A DNA stretch of 64,000 nt from Ideonella sp. (lineage in GTDB: Bacteria > Pseudomonadota > Gammaproteobacteria > Burkholderiales > Burkholderiaceae_C), in assembly GCA_016721465.1 (NCBI GenBank), contig JADKIA010000008.1:496001-560000 (forward strand), in the 5' to 3' direction. Positions 30,870-40,728 of this stretch are shown piece by piece; position 1 is the stretch's first letter, and every line of letters begins with the position of its first letter. Position numbers and translations under genes: made by a program. The notes beneath the pieces are model-generated. The model was not told where the DNA came from. It was given only the letters and a program-made list of their open reading frames with translations, and did no database searches.

Positions 30870-32402
30870 ATGAGACAGTTCATCGCATCACTTGCCCTGG
30901 GCCTCGCGGTCCTGGGCTTTGCGGGCACCTCGTCCGCACAGGACGCGGCCGCCTCGGCGCCCGCGGCCGCTGCATCGGTCGCCGCGGCGCCGGACGCCGC
31001 CAGCGCTCCGGCAGCCGCTGCTGCGGCCACGGCGCCGGCTGCGGCCTCCGCGGCTGCGCCCGCCGCCTCCACCCCGGTGGCCAACAAGGGCGACAACGCC
31101 TGGATGCTGGTCTCCACCCTGCTGGTCATCATGATGACGGTGCCGGGCCTGGCCCTGTTCTACGGCGGCCTGGTGCGCAGCAAGAACATGCTGTCGGTGC
31201 TGATGCAGGTGCTGGTGACGTTCTCGCTGATCGTCGTGCTGTGGTTGGTGTACGGCTACAGCCTGGCCTTCACCGAGGGCAACGCCTACGTCGGTGGCCT
31301 GGATCGCCTGTTCCTCAAGGGCATCTTCGATCCAGTGAAGGGTGACTTCGCCATGGCCGCCACCTTCAGCAAGGGGGTCTACATTCCCGAGCTGCTGTTC
31401 GCAGCCTTCCAGGCCACGTTCGCCGGCATCACCTGCTGCCTGATCGTCGGCGCCTTCGCCGAACGCATCAAGTTCAGCGCGGTGCTGTTGTTCTCGGCGC
31501 TGTGGTTCACCTTCAGCTACGCGCCCATCGCCCACATGGTGTGGTTCTGGATGGGTCCGGACGCCTATGCCAGCAAGGACGTGGTCGACGCGATGAACGC
31601 CAAGGCCGGCATGATGTGGCAATGGGGCGCGCTGGACTTCGCCGGCGGCACCGTGGTGCACATCAACGCCGCCGTGGCGGGGCTGGTCGGCGCCTTCATG
31701 ATCGGCAAGCGCGTGGGCTATGGCAAGGAAGCCATGGCGCCGCACAGCCTGCCGCTGACGATGGTCGGTGCCTCGCTGCTGTGGGTGGGCTGGTTCGGGT
31801 TCAACGCTGGCTCGGCGCTGGAAGCGGGCAACTCGGCCGTGCTGGCCTTCATGAACACCTTCACCGCCACAGCCGCCGCCGTGCTGGCCTGGTGTCTGGG
31901 TGAGGCGATGATGCGCGGCAAGGCCTCGATGCTGGGCGCCGCTTCGGGCGCCGTGGCCGGTCTGGTGGCGATCACGCCGGCCGCCGGCAACGTCGGCCTG
32001 ATGGGCGCCATCGTCATCGGCTTCGTCGCCGGCTTCGCCTGCCTGTGGGGTGTCAATGCCCTCAAGCGCATGCTCGGTGCCGACGACGCGCTGGACGTGT
32101 TCGGCGTGCACGGCGTGGGCGGCATCGTGGGCGCCCTGCTCACCGGCGTGTTCAACACCCAGGACCTGGGCGGCCCCGGGCTGGTGACCGATTGGGTCAC
32201 CGCCACCGTCGGCTCCAACGGCATCGGTGCCCAGGTGTGGATCCAGGCCAAGGCGGTTGGCGTGACCCTCCTGTGGTCCGGCATCGTGGCCGCCGCGGCC
32301 TTCAAGATCGTCGACCTGACCATCGGTCTGCGTGTCTCCGAAGAGGAAGAGCGCGAAGGCCTGGACATCAGCTCGCACGGCGAGACGGCCTACAGCAAGT
32401 AA
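30870..32402 (+). CDS. amtB: Ammonium transporter AmtB
   Basis: This 510-residue ammonium channel has a cleavable-looking signal (residues 1-23, FAGTSSAQDA) and an Ala/Pro-rich spacer (to about 70), then about 11 transmembrane helices. Landmarks are ALFYGGLVRSKNMLSVLMQ, the SYAPIAHMVWFWMG pore region, DFAGGTVVHINAAVAGLVG (first pore histidine) and DVFGVHGVGGIVGALLTGVF (second pore histidine). The long spacer after the signal is common in betaproteobacterial AmtB. It is the last gene of the sigma-54/NtrC operon and is followed by a strong terminator. Confidence 0.96.
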   Translation: MRQFIASLALGLAVLGFAGTSSAQDAAASAPAAAASVAAAPDAASAPAAAAAATAPAAASAAAPAASTPVANKGDNAWMLVSTLLVIMMTVPGLALFYGGLVRSKNMLSVLMQVLVTFSLIVVLWLVYGYSLAFTEGNAYVGGLDRLFLKGIFDPVKGDFAMAATFSKGVYIPELLFAAFQATFAGITCCLIVGAFAERIKFSAVLLFSALWFTFSYAPIAHMVWFWMGPDAYASKDVVDAMNAKAGMMWQWGALDFAGGTVVHINAAVAGLVGAFMIGKRVGYGKEAMAPHSLPLTMVGASLLWVGWFGFNAGSALEAGNSAVLAFMNTFTATAAAVLAWCLGEAMMRGKASMLGAASGAVAGLVAITPAAGNVGLMGAIVIGFVAGFACLWGVNALKRMLGADDALDVFGVHGVGGIVGALLTGVFNTQDLGGPGLVTDWVTATVGSNGIGAQVWIQAKAVGVTLLWSGIVAAAAFKIVDLTIGLRVSEEEEREGLDISSHGETAYSK

Positions 32403-32444
32403 GCCCCGCCAAGTCGGTATCAGGGTTCCTTTCGAGCGAGTTTG

Positions 32445-32470
32445 GGGCGGCCTGCGGGCCGCCCTTTTTT
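32445..32470 (+). terminator. Rho-independent terminator after amtB
   Basis: GGGCGGCC-TGCG-GGCCGCCC forms a perfect 8-bp stem with a 4-nt loop, followed directly by six T residues. It ends the porin-glnK-amtB transcript and lies 12 bp before the stop codon of the opposing LysR gene. Confidence 0.95.
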
Positions 32471-32481
32471 CGTCTGGCCAC

Positions 32482-33387
32482 TCACAGCCTTTGGCAGAAC
32501 GCCATCAGGTGGTTGCGAAACCACTGGTGGCCCGCATCCGCCTCCAGCGATTCGTGCCACATCAGGTACACCGGGAATTGCGGGATGCGCAGCGGCACCG
32601 CGTGCAGCCTGAGCCGGAAGTTGTCGGCGTACAGCTGCGCCATGCGCCGCGGCAGCGTGCAGATCATGTCCGTGCTCTGCACCATCAGCGGCATGGAGAT
32701 GAAGTGCGGCACCGTCACCGCGATGCGGCGCTGCAGGCCGCGCTTGGACAGCGCCAGGTCGATCATCGGCCTGGCGTTGGACGGGCCGCCGAGCACGATG
32801 TGGCGCTGCGCCAGGTACTGCTCCAGGCTCAGCCGCTCGCCCAACGCCGGGTGGCCGGGCCGCGACAGGCTCATCAGCGTCTCGGTCATCACGCACTTGT
32901 TGCGGTAGACGGATTCGGGCAACGCGAAGTAGTCCAGGGCCAGATCCACCGCGCCCTCGCGCAGTTCGGCCTTGAGCTGCGCGCTGGATTCGGCACGGAT
33001 GCGGATGCGCAGGTTGGGCGCCGCCTCGGCCAGCCAGCGCGTGAAGCCGGGCAGGATCACGGCCTCGCCGTAGTCCTCCACCGCCACCACGAACTCGCGC
33101 TCGGCCAGGGCGAAATCGAAGGTCTCGTCACCGCGCAGGCCGCGTTCCAGGGTGGTCAGCGCATGCCGGATGGGCTCGGCCAGGCGCTTGGCCTTGGCCG
33201 TGGGCAGCATGCCTTGCGCGCTGCGCTCGAACAGCGGGTCGCCGAGCCGCTCGCGCAGCCGGGCCAGCGCATTGCTCACCGTGGGCTGCGACAGGTGCAG
33301 CTTCTGTGCGGCCTTGGAAATGCTGCGCTCGCCGTGGATGGCGTCGAAGACCAGCAGCAGGTTCAGATCCAGCGTGCGCAGGTTCAC
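32482..33387 (-). CDS. LysR family regulator divergent from the decayed acyl-CoA operon
   Basis: This 301-residue LysR-type regulator of the NodD/PbpR-like branch has a helix-turn-helix at about residues 15-60 (SISKAAQKLHLSQPTVSNAL) and an effector domain. I chose a GTG start at 33387, because the protein then begins (M)NLRTLDLNLLLVFDAI as its relatives do. An ATG at 33438 would add 17 residues encoded by an AT-rich stretch that looks like promoter/operator DNA. It is intact, unlike all six genes of the divergent operon. Its natural target is probably that operon, starting 119 bp away at 33507; the inducer may be the acid taken up by the Bug receptors (inference). Confidence 0.87.
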   Translation of the reverse strand: MNLRTLDLNLLLVFDAIHGERSISKAAQKLHLSQPTVSNALARLRERLGDPLFERSAQGMLPTAKAKRLAEPIRHALTTLERGLRGDETFDFALAEREFVVAVEDYGEAVILPGFTRWLAEAAPNLRIRIRAESSAQLKAELREGAVDLALDYFALPESVYRNKCVMTETLMSLSRPGHPALGERLSLEQYLAQRHIVLGGPSNARPMIDLALSKRGLQRRIAVTVPHFISMPLMVQSTDMICTLPRRMAQLYADNFRLRLHAVPLRIPQFPVYLMWHESLEADAGHQWFRNHLMAFCQRL

Positions 33388-33407
33388 GGCGAGGTTGGCG
33401 TTGCAAT

Positions 33408-33422
33408 ATTTGGATTTTGAAT
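33408..33422. promoter_or_regulatory. Candidate LysR operator (ATT-N9-AAT) in an AT-rich island
   Basis: ATT-N9-AAT is a T-N11-A type LysR box. It lies in a conspicuously AT-rich stretch (about 33398-33432) in otherwise very GC-rich DNA, between the preferred GTG start of the regulator and the divergent Bug receptor gene. Confidence 0.45.
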
Positions 33423-33506
33423 ACTGCTCATTTGACATCAGAAGTAGATGAATGGTGGGGCGACTCCATACTGGCCCGTCGTCGTGACCCGCCCTGGGAG
33501 ATCCGC

Positions 33507-34470
33507 ATGCGCAGCCTCTGGAAACTCGCCGCCCGGGCCTTGCTGGCGCTGGGCGCGTGCAGGGCGTCGGCGCAGGGCTACCCGAAGAAGCAAGTGCGCG
33601 GGGTGGTGGCGTGCGGGGCGGGCGGCAACATGGAGCACCGGCGGCCCACGCTCGGCAAGGTGGGGCAGCTGCCGGGGCAGACCTTCGTGGTCGACTACCG
33701 CCCCGGTGCCGGCGGCAACATCGGCGCCGACGCCACGGCCAAGTCGCCCGCCGACGGCTACACGCTGGTGATCGGCACCATCGGCACGCACGCGATCAAC
33801 CCGAGTGCCTATGCCAAGATGCCCTACGACGCGGTCAAGGACTTCACGCCCATCGTCTCGCTGGCCACGATGACCAACGTGGTGGTGGTCAACCCGGCCA
33901 TGCCGGTGAAGACCATCCAGGAATTCATCGATCACGCCAGGGCCAACCCCGGCAAGCTCAACTTCGGCTCACCCGGCAACGGCTCGTCTGCCCACCTCAC
34001 CGGCGAACTGTTCGCGCAGACCAACGGCCTGAGCCTGCAGCACGTGCCCTACAAGGGCAGCGCACCCGCCATGCTCGACCTGATGGCCGGGCGCATCGAT
34101 GTGACGTTCGACAACATCCCCTGCCGCTGCAACACATCCGATCGGGCAAGCTGCGCGCGCTGGCCGTCACCGCCGCGCAGCGCTCGGCGGTGCTGCCGGA
34201 CATGCCCACGCTCGGCGAACAGGGCATCAAGGGCTTCGACGTCAGCTCCCGGTACGGCATCTACGCGCCGGCAGGCCTGCCGCGCGAACTGGTGGGCAAG
34301 CTCAACGCCGCGTTCAACGAGGCGCTGCGCACGCCGGAGATCCGCGACCAGCTCAGCAGCCAGGGCTGGACAGTGACGGGCGGCACGCCCGAGCAGTTCG
34401 CTAACTTCACCCAGGCCGAGCTGGATCGCTGGGCCAGGTGGTCAAGGCCGCCAACGTGCGCATCGAGTGA
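33507..34470 (+). pseudogene. Bug/TctC-type tricarboxylate-family solute receptor, two frameshifts
   Basis: This is a periplasmic Bug receptor gene: signal peptide (about 1-22), FVVDYRPGAGGNIGADATAK, DGYTLVIGTIGTHAINPSAY, KDFTPIVSLATMTNVVVV, then LQHVPYKGSAPAMLDLMAGR. The frame breaks near 34121-34127, where restoring one base continues LRALAVTAAQRSAVLPDMPT in the next frame, and again near 34436, where GCC-AGG should read GCC-AAG-G to give the VVKAANVRIE terminus and the TGA at 34468. The start at 33507 follows a GGGAG site. The segment around residues 35-55 is also unusually diverged from family consensus. It is the first gene of the operon divergent from LysR. Either a true pseudogene or sequence error. 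Confidence 0.85.
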
Positions 34471-34516
34471 GCCAGGGCCCTGGCCCGCTGTCCGTCCCCA
34501 ACGAACGAGGAAACCC

Positions 34517-35722
34517 ATGCGATCAGAAGTCGCCATCGTCGGCTGCGGCCGCACGCCCTACAGCCGCGCCAAACCGGGCGAGCCCGTGCGCACGGTCGAC
34601 GACTACATCGCCTGGGCGGCCGACCTGGCGCTGCAGCAGGCCGGCCTGTCCAAGAACGATTTCGACGGCCAGGGCCTGGGGTGGCCCATGCCGAGGTGGC
34701 CACACGGTGAACTGGTCGGCGGCGGTGGCGGAGAACCTGGGGCCCAGCCCGCAGGTGCTGATCCGCGCCGACCAGGGTGGCGCCTCGGCCTCGGCGATGC
34801 TGATCCGCGCGGCCGCGATGATCCGGTGCGGCATCGTCGACCGCGTGCTGGTGGTCGGTGCCGACACGCCACTGAACATGCCCTCGATCGCGCCCGGCCT
34901 GCCACTCTCGCCCGAGCGCACGCGTGGCGTGTACTGGGATTTCCAGGGCCCCTTCGGCGTGATGGGGGCCAGCGCGCAGTTTGCGCTGGTGCTCAGCCGC
35001 TACCTGCACGAGCATGGCGTCACCCCCGAGCAGATGGGCAAGGTCGCGGTGAATGCGCGCTATCACGCTTCCTTGCACGAGGGGGCCATCTATCGCCAGC
35101 CTTTCACGTTGCAGGACTACCTCGATTCGCGCATGCTCAGCGACCCGATCCGCCTGCTCGACTGCGTGCCCATCGTCAACGGCGGCCTGGCCTACATCGT
35201 CACCTCGGCCAGGACCGCACGCACGCTCACCGACAAGCCGGTGTACCTGCGCGGCTTCGGTGAGGTCAACAACTACTACCGCGGCTCGCGCGCGCTGCCC
35301 GATGTCACGTACACGGGCTTCACGCAGACCGGCCCGCAGGCCATGGCGATGGCCGGCGTGACGCACCGCGACATCCAGTTCCTGCAGCCCTACGACGACT
35401 ACCCCTTCATCGCGATGATGACCATCGAGGACCACGGTTTCTGCAAGAAGGGCGAGGGCGGCCGGTTCGTGCAGGACCACGACCTGCACTTCGACGGCGA
35501 CTTCCCGCTGTCCACCGACGGCGGGCAGCTGTCCGGCGGCCAGCCGGGCGGTGCCATCGGCGGCTTCATGCCGCTGATCGAAGCGGTGACGCAGCTGCGC
35601 GGCGAGGCCGGCGCGCGGCAGGTGCCGGGTGCGCGGGTGGGCATTTCCTGCGGCTTCGGCGGCATCCCCTACGGTCGCCCGGCCGCAGCTGCGTTTCGCT
35701 GGTCTTCTCGAACGAGGCGTGA
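34517..35722 (+). pseudogene. Thiolase/acetyl-CoA acetyltransferase family protein, three frameshifts
   Basis: This non-decarboxylating thiolase-like protein (SCP2-type lipid-transfer thiolase branch) would be about 400 residues. It starts MRSEVAIVGCGRTPYSRAKP. The frame is lost near 34679 (one G missing from a G run) and near 34700 (one C missing from GGCCCAC). It then continues through LIRADQGGASASAMLIRAAA, the FGVMGASAQFALVLSRYLHE region and the FLQPYDDYPFIAMMTIEDHG region. A third loss near 35690 separates the last residues (SCVSLVFSNEA, TGA at 35720). It is followed after 2 bp by the OB-fold gene, the usual partner of such thiolases, implying a complex that works on acyl-CoA intermediates. 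Confidence 0.85.
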
Positions 35723-35724
35723 TC

Positions 35725-36164
35725 ATGGCCATGCCGAATCCCACACCCGCGCCGGGCAAGCCGCTGCCAACGATCACCGACCTCACGCGCCCGTTCTGGA
35801 CGGCGGCGAAGGAGGGCCGGCTGGTGCTGCAGAAGTGCCAGCGCTGTGGCGTCTTCAACTTTCACCCCAAGGCCTGGTGCATCGACTGCGGCAGCCGTGA
35901 GCTGGTGTGGACGGACGCCAGGCCCTTCGGCACCGTCTACGCGACCACCATCTCGCGCTCGGTGGCGATGAACTTTCAGGGCTGGCAGGCCGAGCTGCCG
36001 GTGCTGATGTGCCTGATCGACCTGGACGATGGCGCCCGCATGTACGGCCAGGTGACGCATTCGCGCCCGAGGGCCTGCACATCGGCATGCGGGTGCAGGC
36101 GCATTTCGAGGCCATCAGCGAGGAGGCCGGCATCCCCAAGTTCCGTCCGCTCGAAACGGGTTGA
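35725..36164 (+). pseudogene. Zn-ribbon/OB-fold (DUF35) thiolase partner, one frameshift
   Basis: This DUF35-type protein of about 146 residues has an N-terminal rubredoxin-like zinc ribbon with two CxxC pairs (CQRC and CIDC around residues 38-57) and a C-terminal OB fold (GTVYATTISRSVAMNFQGWQ, VLMCLIDLDDGARMYGQV). One base is missing near 36060; the adjacent frame then reads APEGLHIGMRVQAHFEAISE to the stop at 36162. Such proteins bind the acyl-CoA substrate of thiolase-like partners, here encoded immediately upstream. The acyl-CoA dehydrogenase gene follows after 3 bp. Confidence 0.82.
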
Positions 36165-36167
36165 GCG

Positions 36168-37390
36168 ATGAGTGGCGAAGCGCCTCCCGATGCGCTGACG
36201 CTGGCCAAGGCTGGCATGCGCGACGTGCCCTTCGATTGGCAGGATGCACTTCGCCTGGACGATCTGCTCAGCGACGAGGAGCGCATGGTGCGCGACAGCG
36301 CGCGCTTATGCGCAGCAGCGGCTGATGCCGCGCATCCTGCAGGCGCACCGCGACGAGAGCTTCGACCCTGGCGGTGATGCGCGAGATGGGCGAGCTGGGC
36401 TTCCTGGGCGCCACCATCCAGGGCTTCGGCTGTGCCGGCATCAGCTACGTGGGCTACGGCCTGGTGGCGCGCGAATTCGAGCGCGTGGACACCGCCTACC
36501 GCTCGGCCCTGGGCGTGCAGAGCACGCTGAGCATGATGCCGATCTACCTGTTCGGCAGCCAGGCGCAGCGCGAGCGCTTCCTGCCCGTGATGGCGCGCGC
36601 CGAGCGCCTGGGCTGCTTTGGCCTGACCGAGCCCGACCACGGCTCCGACCCCGGCTCGATGACCACGCGCGCCCGGCAGGTCGAAGGCGGCTGGCGCCTG
36701 AGCGGCACCAAGACCTGGATCACGCACGCGCCCGTCGCCGATGTGATGGTGGTCTGGGCCAAGAACGACGAGGGCCGCGTGGGCGGCTACCTGCTCGAGC
36801 GCGGCATGCCGGGCCTGGGCACCGCCAAGATCGAGGGCAAGTTCTCGGTGCGTGCCTCGCCCACCGGCGAGATCCACATGGACGAGGTGTTCGTGCCCGA
36901 GGCCAACCGCCTGCCGGATGCGAGTGGTCTGGCCGCGCCGTTTGCGTGCCTGAACAACGCGCGCTTCGGCATCTGCTGGGGCGCCATGGGCGCCGCCGAA
37001 TTCTGCTGGCACGCCGCGCGCCAGTACGCGCTGGACCGCAAGCAGTTCGGCCGCCCGCTCGCCGCCAACCAGCTGGTGCAGAAGAAGCTGGCCGACATGC
37101 AGACCGAGATCAGCCTGGGCACCTTGGCCTGCCTGCACCTGAGCCGCCTGCGCGACGCGGGCCAGGCCAGCCCGGAGATGGTGTCCCTGCTCAAGCGCAA
37201 CAGCTGCGGCAAGTCGCTCGACATCGCGCGCCAGGCGCGCGACATGCATGGTGGCAACGGCATCGCGGACACCTACCATGTCATCCGCCACGTATTGAAC
37301 CTGGAGACGGTGAACACGCTGGAGGGCACGCACGACATTCATGCCCTGGTGCTGGGCCGTGCGCAGACCGGCATCTCGGCATTCAACTGA
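36168..37390 (+). pseudogene. Glutaryl-CoA dehydrogenase-like acyl-CoA dehydrogenase, two frameshifts near the 5' end
   Basis: The protein would be about 407 residues. After MSGEAPPDAL... the frame shifts near 36303-36307 (two bases appear lost from a GC dinucleotide run) and near 36366-36370. From 36374 the frame is open to 37390 and carries the GFGCAGISYVGYGLVAREFE segment, GLTEPDHGSDPGSM (FAD site), WITHAPVADVMVVWAKN, the DRKQFGRPLAANQLVQKKLA signature, and the catalytic glutamate region NLETVNTLEGTHDIHALVLG. This is closest to GcdH, which dehydrogenates and decarboxylates glutaryl-CoA. The 338-residue remainder could in principle be translated but lacks the N-terminal helical domain. Confidence 0.85.
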
Positions 37391-37398
37391 ACACGGAC

Positions 37399-39562
37399 AT
37401 GAGCACCGCATCCACCGTGCGCGCCGAGGCGATCCGCCGACCGATCCAGCCGCGCTCCATCGCGGTCATCGGCGCTTCGGCCGATCTGGCCAAGATCAAC
37501 GGCCGGCCGCTCAAGCACCTGCTGGAAAAGGGCTATGCCGGGCGCATCCTGCCGGTGAATCCGAAATACGCGCAGATCGCCGGCCTGCCCTGCGTGCCCA
37601 GCATCGAGGCCCTGCCCGAGGCGGCCGACCTGGCCATCGTGGCCGTGCCGGCAGCCGAGGTGCTGGCCAGCATCGATGCGCTGGGCCGGCTCGGCGTGAG
37701 CGCGGCGGTGGTCTTCAGCTCGGGCTTTGGCGAGACGGGTGCGGCCGGCCTGGCGCTGGAACGCGCGGTGGCCGATTGCGCGCGTGGCCACGGCATGGTG
37801 CTGTGCGGCCCCAACTGCCTGGGCTTCGTCAACGCCTTCGACAAGGTCTATGCCACCTTCAGCCAGTACGCCGACGGCGAGACCGGGCCCGGGCCCATCG
37901 CCTTCGTCACGCAGTCGGGGGCTTTCGGCACGGCCATCGCGGCCTTGGCGCGCCAACGCGGCCTGGGCCTGGGCTACTTCATCAACACCGGCAACCAGGC
38001 CGACCTGGACTTCAGCGAGCTGATGGGCGCCGTGATCGATGACCCGCGCATCCGCGTGGCCGCTGGCTACCTTGAAGGGTTGGAGGATGGGGCGTCGTTG
38101 ATCCGCCTGGCCCGGCGTTGCCTCGCCCGGGCAAGCCACTGGTGCTGACCAAGGTGGGCCGCATGGCGTCAGGCCAGCGCGCGGCGGCTCCGCACACCGC
38201 GCGCTGGCGGTGGCCGACGCGGTGTTCGATGCCGTCGTGCGCCAGTACGGGTGTGCTGCGCGCGCGCAACGAGGAGCAGATGCTCGACATGCTGCAGGCG
38301 CTGAGCCAGGATCGCCGCCCGCGTGGCCGGGGCCTGGGCATTGCCACGCAGTCGGGCGGCGCCGGCGTGATGATGGCCGACCGCGCCGAAGAAGTGGGCC
38401 TGCAGGTGCCGGAGCTGAGCCCAGCCTCGCAAGCCCGGTTGGCGCAGGTGATGCCGGCCTTTGGATCGACCGGCAACCCGGTGGATGTGACGGGGCAGTT
38501 CGTGGCGCGGCCCGAACTGCTGCGCGAATCGGTGCTGGCGCTGCTGGACGACCCCGCCGTCCACATCGGCATCGTGTGGCTGCAGCTGATGACGGCGCAT
38601 GTGGACACGCTGGTGCGCATCTTCTGCGAGATCCGCGACCGCAGCGCCGGGCGCGACCCCAAGCCCTGGTTCGTCTGCTGGGTGGCGGCGCCACCGAGGC
38701 CCTGCAGCGCCTGCGCGCCTGAAGGCATCGTGGTGTTCCAGTGCGGGCGAGCGCGCGGTGGAGGCCGCCGCGGCACTGGCACGCTACGCCTGCTTCATGG
38801 CCGAGGCGGCGGGCCGTCGGGTCGGGCCTGCGCTGCCGCCACTGTTCTTGCCTCCGCTCGATGCAGGGTTGGTTGACCGATGGCGTGGTGCCCAGCGTGC
38901 AGGCCACGGCTTGGCTGCAGGCGGCCGGCGTGCCGATGGCCGCCGTGACCCTGGCGGGCAACGAGGCGCAGGCCGTGGCGCAGTGGCGCGAGGCAGGCAC
39001 CGCGGTGGCGCTGAAGATCGAGTCGCCCGACATCACGCACAAGACCGAAGTGGGTGGCGTGCTGTTGAGGCTCGACGACGAGGCCGCCGTGCGCGAGGGC
39101 TTCCACACGCTGATGCAGCGCGCTCGCTCGGCGGCACCGCAGGCCCGCCTCGATGGCGTGCTGGTGCAACCGATGGCGCAAGGCCATCTGGAGCTGGTGA
39201 TGGGGGTGCAGCGCGACCCGGTCTTCGGCATGGTGGTCATGGTGGGGCTGGGCGGGGTGCTGGTGGAGGTGTTGAAGGACGTGGTCTTTCGCCATGCCCC
39301 CTTCGGCGCGGACGAGGGCCTGGCCATGCTGAGCGAGCTGCGCATGGGCGCCCTGCTCGATGGTGTGCGCGGCCAGCCTGGCGTGGACCGCCGGGCGCTG
39401 GCGCAGATGCTCAGTGCGCTGTCACACTGGGCCGCGGCCATGCAGCCCTGGCTGGCCGAACTGGACCTCAATCCCGTGCTGGTGGGCGCCGCTGGCCCGC
39501 TGGCCGTGGACTGCGTGATGGTGCTCCAGCACCAAGGCACCAACCACGCGCCGGCCCGCTGA
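37399..39562 (+). pseudogene. NDP-forming acyl-CoA synthetase (CoA-binding plus ATP-grasp), about seven frameshifts
   Basis: This acetate-CoA ligase/ACD-type protein would be about 715 residues. The CoA-binding domain is intact (SIAVIGASADLAKINGRPLK, VFSSGFGETGAAG, GPNCLGFVN, FVTQSGAFGTAIAALA). Frame changes then occur near 38114, 38195, 38253, 38685, 38722, 38748 and 38865. The last frame is open to 39562 and carries the ATP-grasp domain (VALKIESPDITHKTEVGGVL, VLVQPMAQGHLELVMGVQRD, ELDLNPVLVG). The enzyme would activate the imported acid as its CoA thioester, the first step of this pathway. The number of lesions between about 38.1 and 38.9 kb is striking. Confidence 0.85.
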
Positions 39563-39606
39563 AGCCAATGGCCGTGCCCGACTCACAACACAAGGAGACC
39601 AGACCC

Positions 39607-40620
39607 ATGGACCCCATCGACCCCACCTAGACGAGGCGCCTGCTGCTCGGCGCCGCGCTGACCGGCCTGGCGCTCGCCAACGCTTCGGCCTGGGCGCAGA
39701 GCACCTACCCGAATCGGACGCTGACGGTGATCTCGCCCTTCAGCGCCGGCGGCGATGCCGACCTGGCGGCGCGCAACTTCGCCGCGGCCGCGCAGCGCGC
39801 CCTGGGGCAGGCCGTGGTGGTGGTGAACAAGACCGGCGCCAGCGGTGTGATCGGCTCGGCGCAGGTGGTGGCCGCAGCGCCCGATGGCTACACCTTGCTG
39901 CTGGCGCGCACCGGCTCGCAGGCCATCATGCCCGCGGTGCAGCCCACGGCCACCAAGTACAAGTGGGACGACTACACCTTCATCGGCATGCTGGAGCTGA
40001 ACCCCTACGGCTGCATGGTCAACGCCAAGTCGCCCTACAAGACCTTCGACGACCTGGTCAAGGCGATCGGCAGCAAGGGCAAGTCGCTCAATTTCGGCAC
40101 CGCGGGTGTGCTCACCACCAACGACATGGGCCCGCGCGAGCTGTTCCGCCTGCTGAAGCTGACCGACCAGGCGCCGACGCAGATCCCCTACAAGGGCACC
40201 GGCGAGGCCACGCAATCGCTGCTGGCGGGCGAGACCGACTTCTCGTGCGGCAGCATGGGCTCGTTCCTCAGCCACATCAAGGCTGGCACCCTGCGCGCCT
40301 TGATGGTGACCACCGCCGAGCGCATGGCCAGCCTGCCCGAGGTGCCGACGGCGCGCGAGCTGGGCTTTGCCGGCATGGAGCGCATCGTGGGTTGGAGTGC
40401 GGTGCTCGGTCCGCCCAGGCTGCCGGCCGACGTGCGCGAGAAGCTGGCCGCCACGCTCAAGACCATCGCCGCCGACCCCGCCTGGTTGGCCGGCACGGCG
40501 CTGACCGGTTCGCTGCCGTACGTGAAGTCCGCCGACGAGACACGCGAGTACATGCAGAGCCAGTACCAGCTCTATCGCACGCTGGGCGAGCAGTTGGGCA
40601 TCATCGACGGCAAGATGTAG
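39607..40620 (+). pseudogene. Second Bug/TctC-type solute receptor, nonsense codon at position 8
   Basis: The gene starts ATG at 39607 after AAGGAGA, but the eighth codon is TAG (39628-39630); a single C-to-T change of CAG would explain it. The same frame then encodes a twin-Arg-like signal (TRRLLLGAALTGLALANASA), STYPNRTLTVISPFSAGGDA, the receptor core and a normal end at 40620. A GTG at 39727 could restart translation but without a signal peptide. Bug receptors feed tripartite carboxylate transporters; no TctA/TctB genes are nearby, as is common for these orphan receptors. It closes the acyl-CoA operon. Confidence 0.85.
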
Positions 40621-40728
40621 CGCCGGCGACGCCGCGTTGGGGGCTTGTGGCGGGGCGCGGCGCCCCCATCTGGCGCAGGTGGCCATCCCTGCCAGAATCG
40701 TTCACCCCCTGCCGCCCCGCCCGTCGCC

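Noticed and set aside
33557..38148. Long frames that run across gene boundaries in the acyl-CoA operon (33557-35263, 34467-35900, 36244-38148)
   Set aside because: They join an end of one gene to a start of the next only because of frameshifts. Family homology switches frame at each break, so they are not fusion proteins.
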